Made by a program: the position numbers and the translations under genes. Below are positions 26,744 to 35,880 of a stretch of DNA of 64,000 bases, one piece after another. Position 1 is the stretch's first letter. Every line of letters begins with the position of its first letter. Under the pieces are notes generated by a model, which was given only the letters and a program-made list of their open reading frames with translations, did not search any database and was not told where the DNA came from. This DNA is from Oceaniglobus ichthyenteri (lineage in GTDB: Bacteria > Pseudomonadota > Alphaproteobacteria > Rhodobacterales > Rhodobacteraceae): the NCBI RefSeq assembly GCF_003057885.1, contig NZ_QAGK01000004.1, positions 124,001-188,000 of the forward strand, given 5' to 3'.

Positions 26744-27343
26744 ATGGCTTTTGAACTTCCTGATCTTCCTTACGCGCACGATGCTTTGGCCGATAACGGC
26801 ATGAGCAAGGAAACCCTGGAATACCACCACGATCTGCACCACAAGGCCTATGTCGACAACGGCAACAAGGCGATTGCCGGCACCGAGTGGGAAGGCAAAT
26901 CCCTGGAAGAGATCATCAAGGGCACCTATGACGCGAACGCCGTCGCCCAGAGTGGCATCTTCAACAACATCAGCCAGCTTTGGAACCACAACCAATTCTG
27001 GGAAATGATGAGCCCTGGCAAATCATCGATGCCGTCGGAATTGGAAAAGGCCCTGACCGACAGCTTTGGCTCGATCGATGAGTTCAAATCACAGTTTTCC
27101 GCCGCTGGTGGCGGTCAGTTCGGATCGGGCTGGGCGTGGCTGGTGAAAGACACCGATGGTAGTTTGAAGGTGACGAAAACCGAAAACGGTGTGAACCCGG
27201 TTTGCTTTGGTCAAACCGCGCTTTTGGGTTGTGATGTATGGGAACATTCCTATTACATCGATTTCCGTAACAAACGCCCGGCCTATTTGACCAACTTCCT
27301 GGACAATCTGGTGAACTGGGAAAACGTCGCCTCGCGCATGTAA
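26744..27343 (+). CDS. sodB: superoxide dismutase, iron type
   Basis: This 199-residue cytoplasmic enzyme dismutates superoxide to H2O2 and O2. The metal ligands are visible in YHHDLHHKAYVDN, SQLWNHNQFW and DVWEHSYYID, and GGQFGSGWAWLV is typical of the Fe/Mn family; the overall pattern is nearer to iron enzymes, although cambialism cannot be excluded. AAGGGG lies eight bases before ATG. A strong terminator follows at once. Placement next to an H2O2-producing oxidase is noted, but no functional link is shown. Confidence 0.94.
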   Translation: MAFELPDLPYAHDALADNGMSKETLEYHHDLHHKAYVDNGNKAIAGTEWEGKSLEEIIKGTYDANAVAQSGIFNNISQLWNHNQFWEMMSPGKSSMPSELEKALTDSFGSIDEFKSQFSAAGGGQFGSGWAWLVKDTDGSLKVTKTENGVNPVCFGQTALLGCDVWEHSYYIDFRNKRPAYLTNFLDNLVNWENVASRM

Positions 27344-27365
27344 GTCGTGCCGATTTGATTGCGAG

Positions 27366-27401
27366 CGGGCCGTCCGACATTGGGCGGCCCGTTTGTGTTT
27401 T
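27366..27401 (+). terminator. rho-independent terminator after sodB
   Basis: CGGGCCGTCC pairs with GGGCGGCCCG (10 bp, one G-T pair) around a 6-base loop, followed by TTTGTGTTTT. It lies 22 bases after the sodB stop. Confidence 0.88.
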
Positions 27402-27481
27402 GCGGTGTGCAGTGGATATTTAGAGCAAGAAAAAGCCAGAGGGTGATCGGCGTTGATCGATTGTTTAGAAACCTGTGTCGC

Positions 27482-28582
27482 TCAGCGCAGATTTTGTGCA
27501 ACCTCTTCGGCGATGGCGAGTGAGGCGGTCAGGCCCGGGCTTTCGATGCCAAAAAGATTGACGAGGCCCGCCACCCCATGCTGTTGCGGCCCATCAATCC
27601 GGAAATCTGGCGCAGGCGCATCTGGCCCGGCAATTTTGGGCCGGATGCCGGAATACCCCGGCGCCAGGCCATGCGCGGGCAAATCGGGCCAGTAGCGGCG
27701 GATCGCCGTTTCGAATGCGGATTGGCGCGTCGGATCAACCCCGTAGGTGGGGGTTTCCATCCATTCGGTGTCAGGGCCAAACCGCGCCTGTCCGCCAAGA
27801 TCAAGCGTGAGATGGACACCAAGCCCATGCTTTTGCGGTGCCGGATAGATGAGATGCGAAAATGGCGACCGCCCGCTCAGGACAAAGTAATTACCTTTGC
27901 AGTAATAGGTTTGCGGCACGTGCGTCTCATCCAACCCTTCGATCCGGCGCGCCACCTGTGATGCATTCAGCCCCGCAGCGTTGATCAGCCATTGGCAGGT
28001 GAGGGTGGTGGGATCTGCACCGCCGGTGCGAAGGGTAAAGCCATCACCGCCCGACGCGCCACCGGCAAAGGGCGTATGAAACGCAAAAGCCGCGCCCGCG
28101 CTTTCGGCGTCACCCTGCAGGGCCAGCATATAGGCATGACTGTCGATAATGCCGGTAGAGGGTGACAAGAGCGCGCCGACCGTCGCCAGCGCCGGTTCTA
28201 TCGCGCGGGCCTTGTCACCCGTGATCATGATCAGATCGTCAACGCCATTGTCACGGCCACGCTGGCCGATCGCTTCAACCGCTGCCAGTTCCGAGGCATC
28301 ACTGGCGACGATCAGCTTGCCACAGCGGCGAAACGGCACGCCGCGCGCGGTGCAAAAAGCATACAGGCGCTGGCGTCCAGCGACGCACAGCCGCGCCTTG
28401 AGGCTGCCTTGAGGATAATAGAGGCCGGCATGAATGACCTCGCTGTTGCGCGATGATGTTTCCATGCCGATGCCGCCGTTTTCTTCGATCACCACCACCG
28501 AATGCCCGGCCATCGCCAGCGCCCGCGCCACGGCAAGGCCGATCACGCCCGCACCAATCACCACCGCGTCAACGTCGCTCAT
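27482..28582 (-). CDS. FAD-dependent oxidoreductase, L-2-hydroxyglutarate oxidase-like
   Basis: The 366-residue flavoprotein starts with the FAD-binding [21 protein letters not shown], followed by [20 protein letters not shown], which is typical of LhgO/L2HGDH enzymes, and a C-terminal [16 protein letters not shown]. Family members oxidise L-2-hydroxyglutarate to 2-oxoglutarate and pass electrons to quinone or oxygen. The start at 28582 was chosen because it begins exactly at the nucleotide-binding fold. Substrate is inferred from family only; other 2-hydroxy or amino acids are possible. Confidence 0.8.
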   Translation of the reverse strand: MSDVDAVVIGAGVIGLAVARALAMAGHSVVVIEENGGIGMETSSRNSEVIHAGLYYPQGSLKARLCVAGRQRLYAFCTARGVPFRRCGKLIVASDASELAAVEAIGQRGRDNGVDDLIMITGDKARAIEPALATVGALLSPSTGIIDSHAYMLALQGDAESAGAAFAFHTPFAGGASGGDGFTLRTGGADPTTLTCQWLINAAGLNASQVARRIEGLDETHVPQTYYCKGNYFVLSGRSPFSHLIYPAPQKHGLGVHLTLDLGGQARFGPDTEWMETPTYGVDPTRQSAFETAIRRYWPDLPAHGLAPGYSGIRPKIAGPDAPAPDFRIDGPQQHGVAGLVNLFGIESPGLTASLAIAEEVAQNLR

Positions 28583-28762
28583 GCCTGGTCTTTCCCGTGT
28601 CCAATGTTTAGCGCGACATTTGCACGGTGGCGTTTGGGCGCAAAGGGTAATTTTTCTGTGCACCGGCAAGGGACGGCGAGAGGGGCCGTCAACCATACGT
28701 ATTGGAGAGGATGCGGATCCCAGTTAAGATTGGGCAGCTCTTCTTTTCGCCGGAGTTTTTGA

Positions 28763-29029
28763 ATGACCACACTGTTTGCGCTCTTTTTGATCCTGCAGGG
28801 TGGCGTATTTCTGCTCTGGGCTGTTTTGGCGTTTCGGTGGCTTTTTGCCATGCGCGCCGAGGCGGTTGCACGTTCGGGGCGCGCCTTTCCGGGTTTTTCC
28901 ACGCAAATTGCGGTATTTCGCAAGGGGCTGTCGCATGCCCGCTATCATCGCCAGCGTGTCAGGCTGATCTGGCTGAGTGCAATCCTGTTTGCACTCAGCG
29001 TGGTTGCCCCGTTTGTTCGATCCATCTGA
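28763..29029 (+). CDS. small two-helix membrane protein, unknown
   Basis: I do not recognise this 88-residue protein. It has two hydrophobic segments (about residues 3-25 and 68-85) separated by a basic loop containing RYHRQRVRL, so the loop is probably cytoplasmic. GGAG lies eight bases before ATG. It stands alone between divergent and convergent neighbours. The ribosome site and clean membrane topology are the only support that it is a gene. Confidence 0.5.
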   Translation: MTTLFALFLILQGGVFLLWAVLAFRWLFAMRAEAVARSGRAFPGFSTQIAVFRKGLSHARYHRQRVRLIWLSAILFALSVVAPFVRSI

Positions 29030-29091
29030 TATAGCAGCAGGCCGTTGTGGCGTTTTTCATAAGCGCGTCAATCGGGTCTGATCCGGTTGCA

Positions 29092-30738
29092 TCAATGTCC
29101 CGGCGCGGATGAGGCGGGGGCGGTGTTATCCTTGCGCGGGGTGTCATCGTAAAGCGATATCGCCTGGCGTTCGATCATGCGGTGCACCTTGGGTGGGGAA
29201 TTGCCGCGATGCAGCCTGAGCACACGTTCATAGGATTCGGCATCGGCCTGTGTGCGCCGTTCGTGGTGGCGCACATATTCAACCCAGGTGGGAACATGAT
29301 AGGTTTCGGTCCAGACATCGGGGTTTTCCAGATCGCGCAACAGCGCCCATTGCTGGGCGCCATCCCGGATTCTGATCCGGCGTCGGGTGTTCATCGCGGC
29401 CAGAAAGGCGGTCACATCCCGCTGCGCGATTTCATAATCAATCATGATCATGATCGGCCCACTGCGGTGTTTCAGGTCAAGCCGCAAAGACGGCTCGGTG
29501 AAGGTGTTGAGCGGATCAAGGTTAAGATCGGTTGAATCCGGCAAGGGCACGATCAAACCTGCCACCGCGCCACACATCAGCAGGGCGGCGGCAACATACA
29601 TGGCCCGGTCGGCGCCGAAATTTTCGGCAATCGCGCCCCAGGCCCAACTGCCCCCCGCCATGCCGCCAAATACGCCGGTCTGATACAGCGACAGCGCCCG
29701 CCCGACCACCCAGCGCGGCGTCGACAGCTGAATCGTGACATTGAACAGCGACAGCGCCATGACCCAGGCCGCGCCGGCAAGCAGCAGCGCGCCACCGCTG
29801 AACACATAATGCCGACTGACCCCCAGAATGACACAGCTAAGTGCAAAGACGATGAACGCGGCGCGTGTGATCCATTCGTTGTGAAACCGCGCCCGCACAC
29901 GGCCATTGAGCAGCGCCCCAAACACCGCGCCCAACCCGAAACACCCCAACAGCACGCCATAAACAAAGGCGTTGCCTTGCAAAAGTTCGCGAACAATCAA
30001 CGGCAAAAGAGCCAGGATCACGACCGCAGACAGGCCAAACATGAACCCGCGAAAGATGACTTTTATCAGATTGGGCGACATCGCCACATATCGCAGGCCG
30101 GCCGAAAACGCGCTGCCCATCCGTTCGCGCGGCAGATGCCGTTTTTGCACCGGCCGCCGCCACAGCCACAGCGCCGTGATGATCCCGAAATAACTGAGCG
30201 CGTTTACCGTGAATGCGGCGGCGGCCCCGGCAATCGCCACAATCGCGCCACCCGCCGCAGGCCCGACGCTGCGCATCAGGTTGAAGCCCATGCTGTTAAG
30301 CGAGACCGCCGCCGACAGTTCTTCGCGCGAGACGATATCGCCCATCGACGCCTGCCAAGAGGGGTTGTGCAAGGCCGTGCCACAGCCGATCAGAAACGTG
30401 AACCCAAGCAAAAGCCAAGGCGTCAGCATCCCGCCATAAGCCATTAGCGCAAGGATGATCGACACGACAAGCATGAAGGATTGCGCGATCAGCATCACTT
30501 TTCGACGGTCGAAATTGTCGGCAAACACCCCGGCCAACAGCGAAAATATCATGATCGGCAGGGTCACCGAGGATTGCACCAGCGCAACCATGCTTTGTGA
30601 ATCGGTCAGCGATGTCATCATCCAGGCGGCGCCAACCGCCTGAACCAGCCCGCCAAAGTTTGAGGCAAGCGCCGCAAGCCACAGCATGCGGAACGTCTGG
30701 TTCCGGAAAAGCGTCAGTGTGGATGTACTTTGCGGCAC
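29092..30738 (-). CDS. MFS transporter, EntS/DUF894 type
   Basis: This 548-residue carrier has about twelve membrane helices, beginning FRNQTFRMLWLAALASNFGG, with the MFS loop motif FADNFDRRKVML. A soluble C-terminal extension of about 130 residues (DYEIAQRDVTAFLAAMNTRR; WALLRDLENPDVW) is a feature of the MFS_3 (DUF894) group. Substrate unknown; related proteins export siderophores or drugs. GTG at 30738 is the start because GGAGGAA lies six bases upstream; the longer frame to 30900 lacks such a site. Confidence 0.82.
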   Translation of the reverse strand: MPQSTSTLTLFRNQTFRMLWLAALASNFGGLVQAVGAAWMMTSLTDSQSMVALVQSSVTLPIMIFSLLAGVFADNFDRRKVMLIAQSFMLVVSIILALMAYGGMLTPWLLLGFTFLIGCGTALHNPSWQASMGDIVSREELSAAVSLNSMGFNLMRSVGPAAGGAIVAIAGAAAAFTVNALSYFGIITALWLWRRPVQKRHLPRERMGSAFSAGLRYVAMSPNLIKVIFRGFMFGLSAVVILALLPLIVRELLQGNAFVYGVLLGCFGLGAVFGALLNGRVRARFHNEWITRAAFIVFALSCVILGVSRHYVFSGGALLLAGAAWVMALSLFNVTIQLSTPRWVVGRALSLYQTGVFGGMAGGSWAWGAIAENFGADRAMYVAAALLMCGAVAGLIVPLPDSTDLNLDPLNTFTEPSLRLDLKHRSGPIMIMIDYEIAQRDVTAFLAAMNTRRRIRIRDGAQQWALLRDLENPDVWTETYHVPTWVEYVRHHERRTQADAESYERVLRLHRGNSPPKVHRMIERQAISLYDDTPRKDNTAPASSAPGH

Positions 30739-30943
30739 AAGCGCTTCCTCCCTCAGACAGACCCTTGGGGATATTGATATCCCTGTCAAATGCTTAGGGC
30801 AACGGGATGCTGTGCCAATCCTCGATCGCGGGCCGGGTGCGGCACGGCTCGTCCGGCGGGTGCCAAATGCGCTACGGCTTGCGTCTTTTGGTTTTGTCAT
30901 GCCATATTCAATAAATGGAATTGGTTTCCAGGGAGGGGATCGG

Positions 30944-31861
30944 ATGACGTTGAACAGAAGGCAGGTAATCGCGGGCCTGGGCGGTTTTGCCCTATGTGGC
31001 GCGGGGTCGGGCGTGTTTGCGCGAACGGCACTGCAGGTGGGAACAAGTCAGGTGATCAGCCTGAGCGATGGCAATTTGGTTCTGCCATGGTCGTTCTTTT
31101 TCGAAGGGCTGCCCGAAGAAAAACTGACCGAGATTCTGGCCAAATATGATGTTCCGAAAGATCAGCTGGAACCGCCGTGCAACCTGACCTTGTTGCGCCA
31201 AGAGGGCAGGAATGTGTTGTTTGATGCCGGTTCGGGATCGACCTTCATGCCAAGCGCGGGCGAGATTTTGAACAGCCTGGAGGCCGAGGGCCTGTCGCCC
31301 GAGGATATCACCCACGTGGTATTCACCCACGCCCATCCCGACCATTTGTGGGGTGTTCTGGACGATTTTGATGATCCGGTTTTCCCCGACGCAGAATTGA
31401 TGATCGCTCAGGCGGAATGGGATTATTGGACCGATCCCAATACGGTCAGCACCATCGGCGAAGAGCGCGCATCCTTTGCGGTGGGCGCCGCGCGCAGACT
31501 GGCGGCGGTTGAGGATCAGATCAGCTTTTTCAAGGATGGCGATGAAATCATGTCCGGGGTGATGGCCCATGCCACGCCCGGCCACACCCCCGGCCACATG
31601 TCATTTGAAATTCGCGACGGGAAAAATGCGGTGATGGTGGTTGGTGATGCCATCGGCAACGGACACGTCGCGTTTGAACGCCCGGCATGGGCCAGCAATT
31701 CGGATCAAGACCCGGATCTGGGGGCGCAAACACGTCTGCGCCTGCTTGATCAGCTTGCGGCGGATGACATTTCGTTGCTGGGCTTTCATTTGCCGCAGGG
31801 CGGTTTGGGCCGGGTTGAACGGGATGGCGAAACTTACAGATTTGTACCGGAGGATGCGTAA
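30944..31861 (+). CDS. soxG: periplasmic MBL-fold metallo-hydrolase, SoxG-like
   Basis: The 305-residue protein has a twin-arginine-like leader (LNRRQVIAGLGGFAL), a canonical metallo-beta-lactamase site H129-A-H131-P-D133-H134, a further metal His in the ATPGHTPGHM segment and the metal-bridging Asp in VVGDAIGN. Length and position beside a SoxH-type gene match SoxG of Paracoccus pantotrophus, a periplasmic metal-binding protein of the sox cluster whose role is not settled. GGAGGGG precedes ATG. It overlaps soxH by one base. Here the pair is transcribed towards the sox operon rather than at its end. Confidence 0.68.
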   Translation: MTLNRRQVIAGLGGFALCGAGSGVFARTALQVGTSQVISLSDGNLVLPWSFFFEGLPEEKLTEILAKYDVPKDQLEPPCNLTLLRQEGRNVLFDAGSGSTFMPSAGEILNSLEAEGLSPEDITHVVFTHAHPDHLWGVLDDFDDPVFPDAELMIAQAEWDYWTDPNTVSTIGEERASFAVGAARRLAAVEDQISFFKDGDEIMSGVMAHATPGHTPGHMSFEIRDGKNAVMVVGDAIGNGHVAFERPAWASNSDQDPDLGAQTRLRLLDQLAADDISLLGFHLPQGGLGRVERDGETYRFVPEDA

Positions 31862-32811
31862 TGCGTTGGATACTACCTTTTATATCGGCCACAGCGGCGG
31901 CCACTGGCGCCTTTGCCAGCGAAGATATCGCTGACAAATACCCAGGATCATTGCTGTATAACAAACCGGTTGAATTCATTCCCGGCGTCTTTTCGGCCAT
32001 CGGCGCGACGGCCCCGCCCACCTATGAAAATGCGGGCCACAACAACAACCTGAGCTTTATCGTAACCGGCGACGGAGTTGTCGTGATCAACGGTGGCGCG
32101 GCCTATGGTCTGGCTAAGGCGCTGCACGATGAAATCAAGGCGGTCACCGATGAAGAGGTCAAGCTGGTTTTCAATGAAAACGGGCAGGGACATGCGGTGT
32201 TGGGCAACAATTACTGGGCCGAACTGGGTGTGCCCATCGTCGCCCATGTCGACGCCGCGGCCGAGGTTGAGCAATATGGCGGGTCGATCCTGGAAGGGAT
32301 GAAAACCTATAATCAGGATCAGGCGGAAGGCACCGAGATACAGGCGCCAACCGAAACATTCGAGGATGAGTATATCGTCGAAATGGGCGATTTCCGGATC
32401 GAGGCACGCTATCTCGGGCCGGCCCATTCGCCGGGCGATATCGTGGTCTGGCTGCCCAAACAAAGCCTGGTGATTTCTGGCGATGTTGCGTTTCACGAAC
32501 GGATGCTGCCGATTTTTGAAAACACCTATACCGCCGAATGGCTGGAAACCTGGGACAACGAGTTTGAGCAGCTGGGCGCGACCTATGTCATTCCGGGCCA
32601 TGGCCACCCGACCAACATGGATCAGGTGCGCCGCTTTACCAAAGGGTATCTTGAGCATCTGCGCGGTGAAATCGGCGCCCATATCGAGGCGGGCGGCGGT
32701 TTGGCCGAGGCGTATTATGTCGACCAATCGGCCTATGCCCGTCTTGATACGTTCGAAGAACTGGCAACCAAGAACGCAGGGCGGGTGTTCGAACAGATGG
32801 AGTTCGAGTGA
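31861..32811 (+). CDS. soxH: periplasmic MBL-fold protein, SoxH-like, degenerate metal site
   Basis: The 316-residue protein has a Sec signal (cleavage near residue 20) and an MBL-fold core with GPAHSPGDIVVWLP, LVISGDVAFHERMLP and IPGHGHPTN. The length matches SoxH of Paracoccus. The usual HxHxDH metal motif is replaced: the aligned segment is FNENGQGHAVLG (residues 104-115), so the four ligand positions are N107, Q109, H111 and A112. The frame is intact, so this is not a sequencing break. It may bind one metal or none. Convergent with the YeeE gene three bases away. Confidence 0.72.
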   Translation: MRWILPFISATAAATGAFASEDIADKYPGSLLYNKPVEFIPGVFSAIGATAPPTYENAGHNNNLSFIVTGDGVVVINGGAAYGLAKALHDEIKAVTDEEVKLVFNENGQGHAVLGNNYWAELGVPIVAHVDAAAEVEQYGGSILEGMKTYNQDQAEGTEIQAPTETFEDEYIVEMGDFRIEARYLGPAHSPGDIVVWLPKQSLVISGDVAFHERMLPIFENTYTAEWLETWDNEFEQLGATYVIPGHGHPTNMDQVRRFTKGYLEHLRGEIGAHIEAGGGLAEAYYVDQSAYARLDTFEELATKNAGRVFEQMEFE

Positions 32812-32814
32812 CGC

Positions 32815-33876
32815 TCAGGCGGGCCTGACGCTCCAATTCAAAAACAACAATCGGTGCGTTACCATCGCACCGATCCACATGCTGAATACGGCGACCCAGG
32901 CGGTCAGGGCAAAGACCGACCCACCAGACATGCCCGCCCCCACGGCGCAGCCCCCCGCCAGCATGCTGCCAAATCCCATCAGCACGGCACCGATCAAATA
33001 CCGCTCCATCGGGGTTTCCGGGCCGAAGCGTTCAATCTTGAATTCGCGCGTGGCCAGAGCCATCAATCCGGCCCCTGCAAAAACGCCGGGCACCAAACCC
33101 ACGCCAAAGCCCAACGGCAGGCTGGTATTGTCGACAAACCCCATCAGCGTGTCGGTCGATGGTCCGGTGAATGTGATGGATGCGATTGGAATAACCTCAA
33201 ACGAAACCTGCGCGATGGCATAGGTGAACACCCACCCCAACGCCACGGCAAACCCGACGCCGGCAGCGGCAATCGCGCGGCTGAGAGGCACCTGATTGCG
33301 CCCCGCCATCGCAAGGGAACCCACCAATGCGATCCCTGCCAATACCGCCGCAAACCCCGAAGTCAGCCCCATTTGCGCCAACATGTCCCGCGTTTCGCCC
33401 CCCTCAACCAGCCAGATTGAGGCAAGGCTTTCGCGTGCCGGGGCCAACACACCGCGCAGCGATGCCTGCGCCACCAAGGTCAGGACAAGCCCGGTCACGA
33501 TGGCGCGCAAATTGCCGGTTGCAGACAGCACCAACAACCGGCTGGCACAGCCCCGCGCCAAAATCATGCCGACGCCAAACATCAGCCCGCCAATGATGGC
33601 GCCCGACAGGCTTCCGGTTGTGGCCAGTTGCCGCGAAGAAGATACATCGAGAAATCCGGTGGCGATCAGCCCCTGCACCGATGCAACGGCGGCGGTGAAA
33701 GCGATCAGCCAGATATAAAGGCGCGGTCCGAATACACCGCCCGACACCTCAACCGAGGCGGCGCGCAGGCAAAACCGCGAATGTTGTGCCGTGGCACCAA
33801 AGAAAACGCCAACCACCGCGCCCGCCATGGCCAAAACTGCGCCATCACCGAATCGCTCAATCAATGTTTCCAGCAT
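32815..33876 (-). CDS. YeeE/YedE-family sulfur-compound transporter
   Basis: The 353-residue inner-membrane protein has about nine helices and the cysteine-centred motifs of the family that moves thiosulfate or other sulfur species: QHSRFCLRA, ILARGCASRL and LAGGCAVGAGM. GGAGG six bases before ATG fixes the start. It is the second YeeE/YedE protein of the sox region (the other is SoxT at 45109) and could import sulfur intermediates for oxidation or assimilation. The DUF302 gene upstream is on the same strand, with a 189-base gap. Confidence 0.85.
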   Translation of the reverse strand: MLETLIERFGDGAVLAMAGAVVGVFFGATAQHSRFCLRAASVEVSGGVFGPRLYIWLIAFTAAVASVQGLIATGFLDVSSSRQLATTGSLSGAIIGGLMFGVGMILARGCASRLLVLSATGNLRAIVTGLVLTLVAQASLRGVLAPARESLASIWLVEGGETRDMLAQMGLTSGFAAVLAGIALVGSLAMAGRNQVPLSRAIAAAGVGFAVALGWVFTYAIAQVSFEVIPIASITFTGPSTDTLMGFVDNTSLPLGFGVGLVPGVFAGAGLMALATREFKIERFGPETPMERYLIGAVLMGFGSMLAGGCAVGAGMSGGSVFALTAWVAVFSMWIGAMVTHRLLFLNWSVRPA

Positions 33877-34065
33877 CTGTCGGCCTCCTTGATGGGTGTT
33901 GGCTTAACCGATCTGACCGCTTCAATAGTTGTTATTCCGCAATGTTCACGAGGGTATTTGGCCTATGCGGCCCTAAATCATGTTCGTCCAGGCCCGCAAT
34001 CGCCATGCGCGATGCGCGGCGGGTGTCCCCGCCACGCAAGTTTTCACAAACGCCGTTGGCTGCTG

Positions 34066-34497
34066 CTACTGCAATGCATCCTGAACGATCCCTTCCAAAA
34101 GGCTCTGCACCTCTTGCATCGGGCCTTCGGGATAGGTGCGGTATCCGATCATCACTTCGCCCGCCTGATCCGCCACAAAGATGCCATAGGGGCAGTGGGC
34201 GATGTTCATCGGATCGGCCTCCATCACCAGGCGCGAAATCTGCGCCGAGCAGAACAGGAAGATATCGGCCTCTTCGAACAGTTCCTTGGTGCTGCCCACG
34301 TCTTCACCGGTGCGGTTCAGCATTTCACCGGTGTGGCTGACGTAATCAATCACCAGACCGCGGCCCACGATCGCATTCTCAACGGCGAAGGTCGCATCAT
34401 CAAAGCTGCCTGCGAAAGGGTGGGTGACGGCCTGATCCGAGGCAATGCCGGGGCCGGCGGCCAGTGCGAAAAGTCCGGCGATGATAAAGCGTTTCAT
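34066..34497 (-). CDS. periplasmic DUF302 protein
   Basis: The 143-residue product has a Sec signal (GLFALAAGPGIAS, cleavage near residue 19) and a DUF302 domain with CPYGIFVADQAGEVMIGYRTYPEG. The function of DUF302 is unknown; members are frequent next to sulfur and thiol-redox genes. Two cysteines (LFCSAQ, AHCPYG) could respond to thiol state. It lies downstream of soxF on the same strand, separated by an 84-base gap that holds a hairpin and two regulator-like palindromes, so it may have its own promoter. Confidence 0.78.
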   Translation of the reverse strand: MKRFIIAGLFALAAGPGIASDQAVTHPFAGSFDDATFAVENAIVGRGLVIDYVSHTGEMLNRTGEDVGSTKELFEEADIFLFCSAQISRLVMEADPMNIAHCPYGIFVADQAGEVMIGYRTYPEGPMQEVQSLLEGIVQDALQ

Positions 34498-34518
34498 GTG
34501 ATGTCCTTTCAGAGTTCA

Positions 34519-34536
34519 ACTGTGTTAAATCACAGT
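34519..34536. promoter_or_regulatory. CRP/FNR-family-like palindrome ahead of the DUF302 gene
   Basis: ACTGTG-ttaaat-CACAGT is a perfect 6-base inverted repeat containing TGTG-N6-CACA, the core of CRP-type sites. It ends 22 bases upstream of the DUF302 start. Which regulator, if any, binds is unknown. Confidence 0.3.
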
Positions 34537-34540
34537 CAGG

Positions 34541-34575
34541 CGGCCCGAACATTGATTTGCATCAGGTTCGGGCCG
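34541..34575 (-). terminator. 10-bp hairpin after soxF
   Basis: CGGCCCGAAC and GTTCGGGCCG form a perfect 10-bp stem with a 15-base loop, starting six bases after the soxF stop. On the minus strand the following bases are not a T run, so termination may be partial, or the hairpin may stabilise the sox mRNA end. Confidence 0.5.
34552..34565. promoter_or_regulatory. FNR/FnrL-like box in the soxF-DUF302 gap
   Basis: TTGAT-TTGC-ATCAG matches nine of ten positions of the FNR consensus TTGAT-N4-ATCAA. It lies in the loop of the hairpin at 34541-34575, about 55 bases upstream of the DUF302 start, a usual distance for an activator site. Confidence 0.35.
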
Positions 34576-34581
34576 GATTTC

Positions 34582-35850
34582 TCAGGCAAACATGTCGGCG
34601 ATGATGCCGGCATACCAGCCTTCGGATTCTTCGTAGGTGGTTTTGCGCATTTCGTCGGTTTCCCCGGTTGAGGAAATGAACCCGTCGACCTTGGCGATCT
34701 TTTCGTCGGTCGCCTCATAGGTGGCGCCGACTTTCACGCCATCATTGGTATCAATCAACGACCAGCAGGTGTTTGAGAATTTCGCAGGGAACACCCGCGA
34801 TCCGGTCAGCGCGCCGCGCACCGCGTTGGCGCATACCTTGGCCTGGCTATTGGCGGCAAAACCCGATTTTGGCATGTCGCCCTGATTGGCGGAATCCCCC
34901 AGAACATAGATGTCCGGGTCAACCGTGCTGCTCATATCTGCGGGGTTGATCGGGGCCCAGTTGCCTTCGGTAACGCCGGCGATTTCGGCAATCCGGCCGG
35001 CTTTCATTGCAGGAATGACATTGCAGGCATCAACCTTGGTGGTTTCGCCGTCAATGGTCAGGGTCATTGCATCCGGGTCAACCGATACATTGGCACCGCC
35101 GAAATCGGGACCGATCCAATCGACCATGCCGTTATAATGTTTGGCCCAGCCTTCCTGAAACAACGCCATCTTGGAAAAGTTCGCCTTGGGGTCGGCGACG
35201 ATGATTTTCGCGGTCGGGTTGGTTTTCTTCAGCGTATGGGCCACCATCGACACCCGTTCATAGGGGCCGGGGGGGCAGCGGAACGGATTGGGCGGTGCGA
35301 CCATGGCGAAAATTCCGCCTTCGGGAATGGCGGCAACCTGTGCTTTCAACAGCTCGGTCTGCGATCCGCCCTTATAGGCATGGGGCATGGCGTTTTGCGA
35401 CGCCAGCGACCATCCATCAACGGCGCCATCTACGAAATCAATGCCGGGGCTGATGATCAGTTTGTCATAGGGCAGGGTGTTCCCCCCCGCCAGGCTGACC
35501 GTTTTTGCATCGCGATCCACGCCCACGGCCCAGTCATGCACCACATTGATCCCGTATTTCGGGGCCAGTGTGCCATAGGTGTGGCCCAGATCATCAATGT
35601 CTTTGAAACCGCCGATATACAGGTTGGAAAAGAAACAGGTGAAATAGGTGCGCGTCGGTTCAATCAGCGTGACGTTGATTTCGCCCTTGCTGTCCTTGGC
35701 GATGTAACGCGCCGCGGTGGCCCCGCCCGGCCCACCGCCGATCACGACCACATTTGGTTTGCCATGGCCTTCGGCCAGAACGGCCGGCGCACTCAGTGAT
35801 GCGGCAGCCGCAGCGGTGGTGCCCAGAAACAGGCGTCGGTTCATTTTCAT
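34582..35850 (-). CDS. soxF: sulfide dehydrogenase flavoprotein SoxF (FccB-like)
   Basis: SoxF is the flavoprotein of the periplasmic flavocytochrome c sulfide dehydrogenase. The 422-residue protein has a leader with twin Arg-like NRRLFLGTTAAAAASLS, the FAD-binding VVVIGGGPGGATAARYI, and the Cys of TYFTCFFSN, which in this family carries covalently linked FAD. The redox pair is suggested by FRCPPGPYERV and NTCWSLID. It follows soxE after 30 bases. It is the last gene of the long minus-strand sox operon before a hairpin. Confidence 0.92.
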   Translation of the reverse strand: MKMNRRLFLGTTAAAAASLSAPAVLAEGHGKPNVVVIGGGPGGATAARYIAKDSKGEINVTLIEPTRTYFTCFFSNLYIGGFKDIDDLGHTYGTLAPKYGINVVHDWAVGVDRDAKTVSLAGGNTLPYDKLIISPGIDFVDGAVDGWSLASQNAMPHAYKGGSQTELLKAQVAAIPEGGIFAMVAPPNPFRCPPGPYERVSMVAHTLKKTNPTAKIIVADPKANFSKMALFQEGWAKHYNGMVDWIGPDFGGANVSVDPDAMTLTIDGETTKVDACNVIPAMKAGRIAEIAGVTEGNWAPINPADMSSTVDPDIYVLGDSANQGDMPKSGFAANSQAKVCANAVRGALTGSRVFPAKFSNTCWSLIDTNDGVKVGATYEATDEKIAKVDGFISSTGETDEMRKTTYEESEGWYAGIIADMFA

Positions 35851-35880
35851 CGGTTCTCTCCTCCCAGAAAGTGGATCGCG

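Noticed and set aside
32170-32200. Frameshift or sequencing error explaining the missing SoxH metal motif
   Set aside because: The frame is continuous, and residues on both sides (VLGNNYW) align in register with MBL proteins, so the substitutions appear real.
34016-34034. Terminator after the DUF302 gene (GGCGGG/CCCGCC stem)
   Set aside because: A 6-bp stem exists, but no T run follows in either direction and the location is ordinary GC-rich gap sequence.
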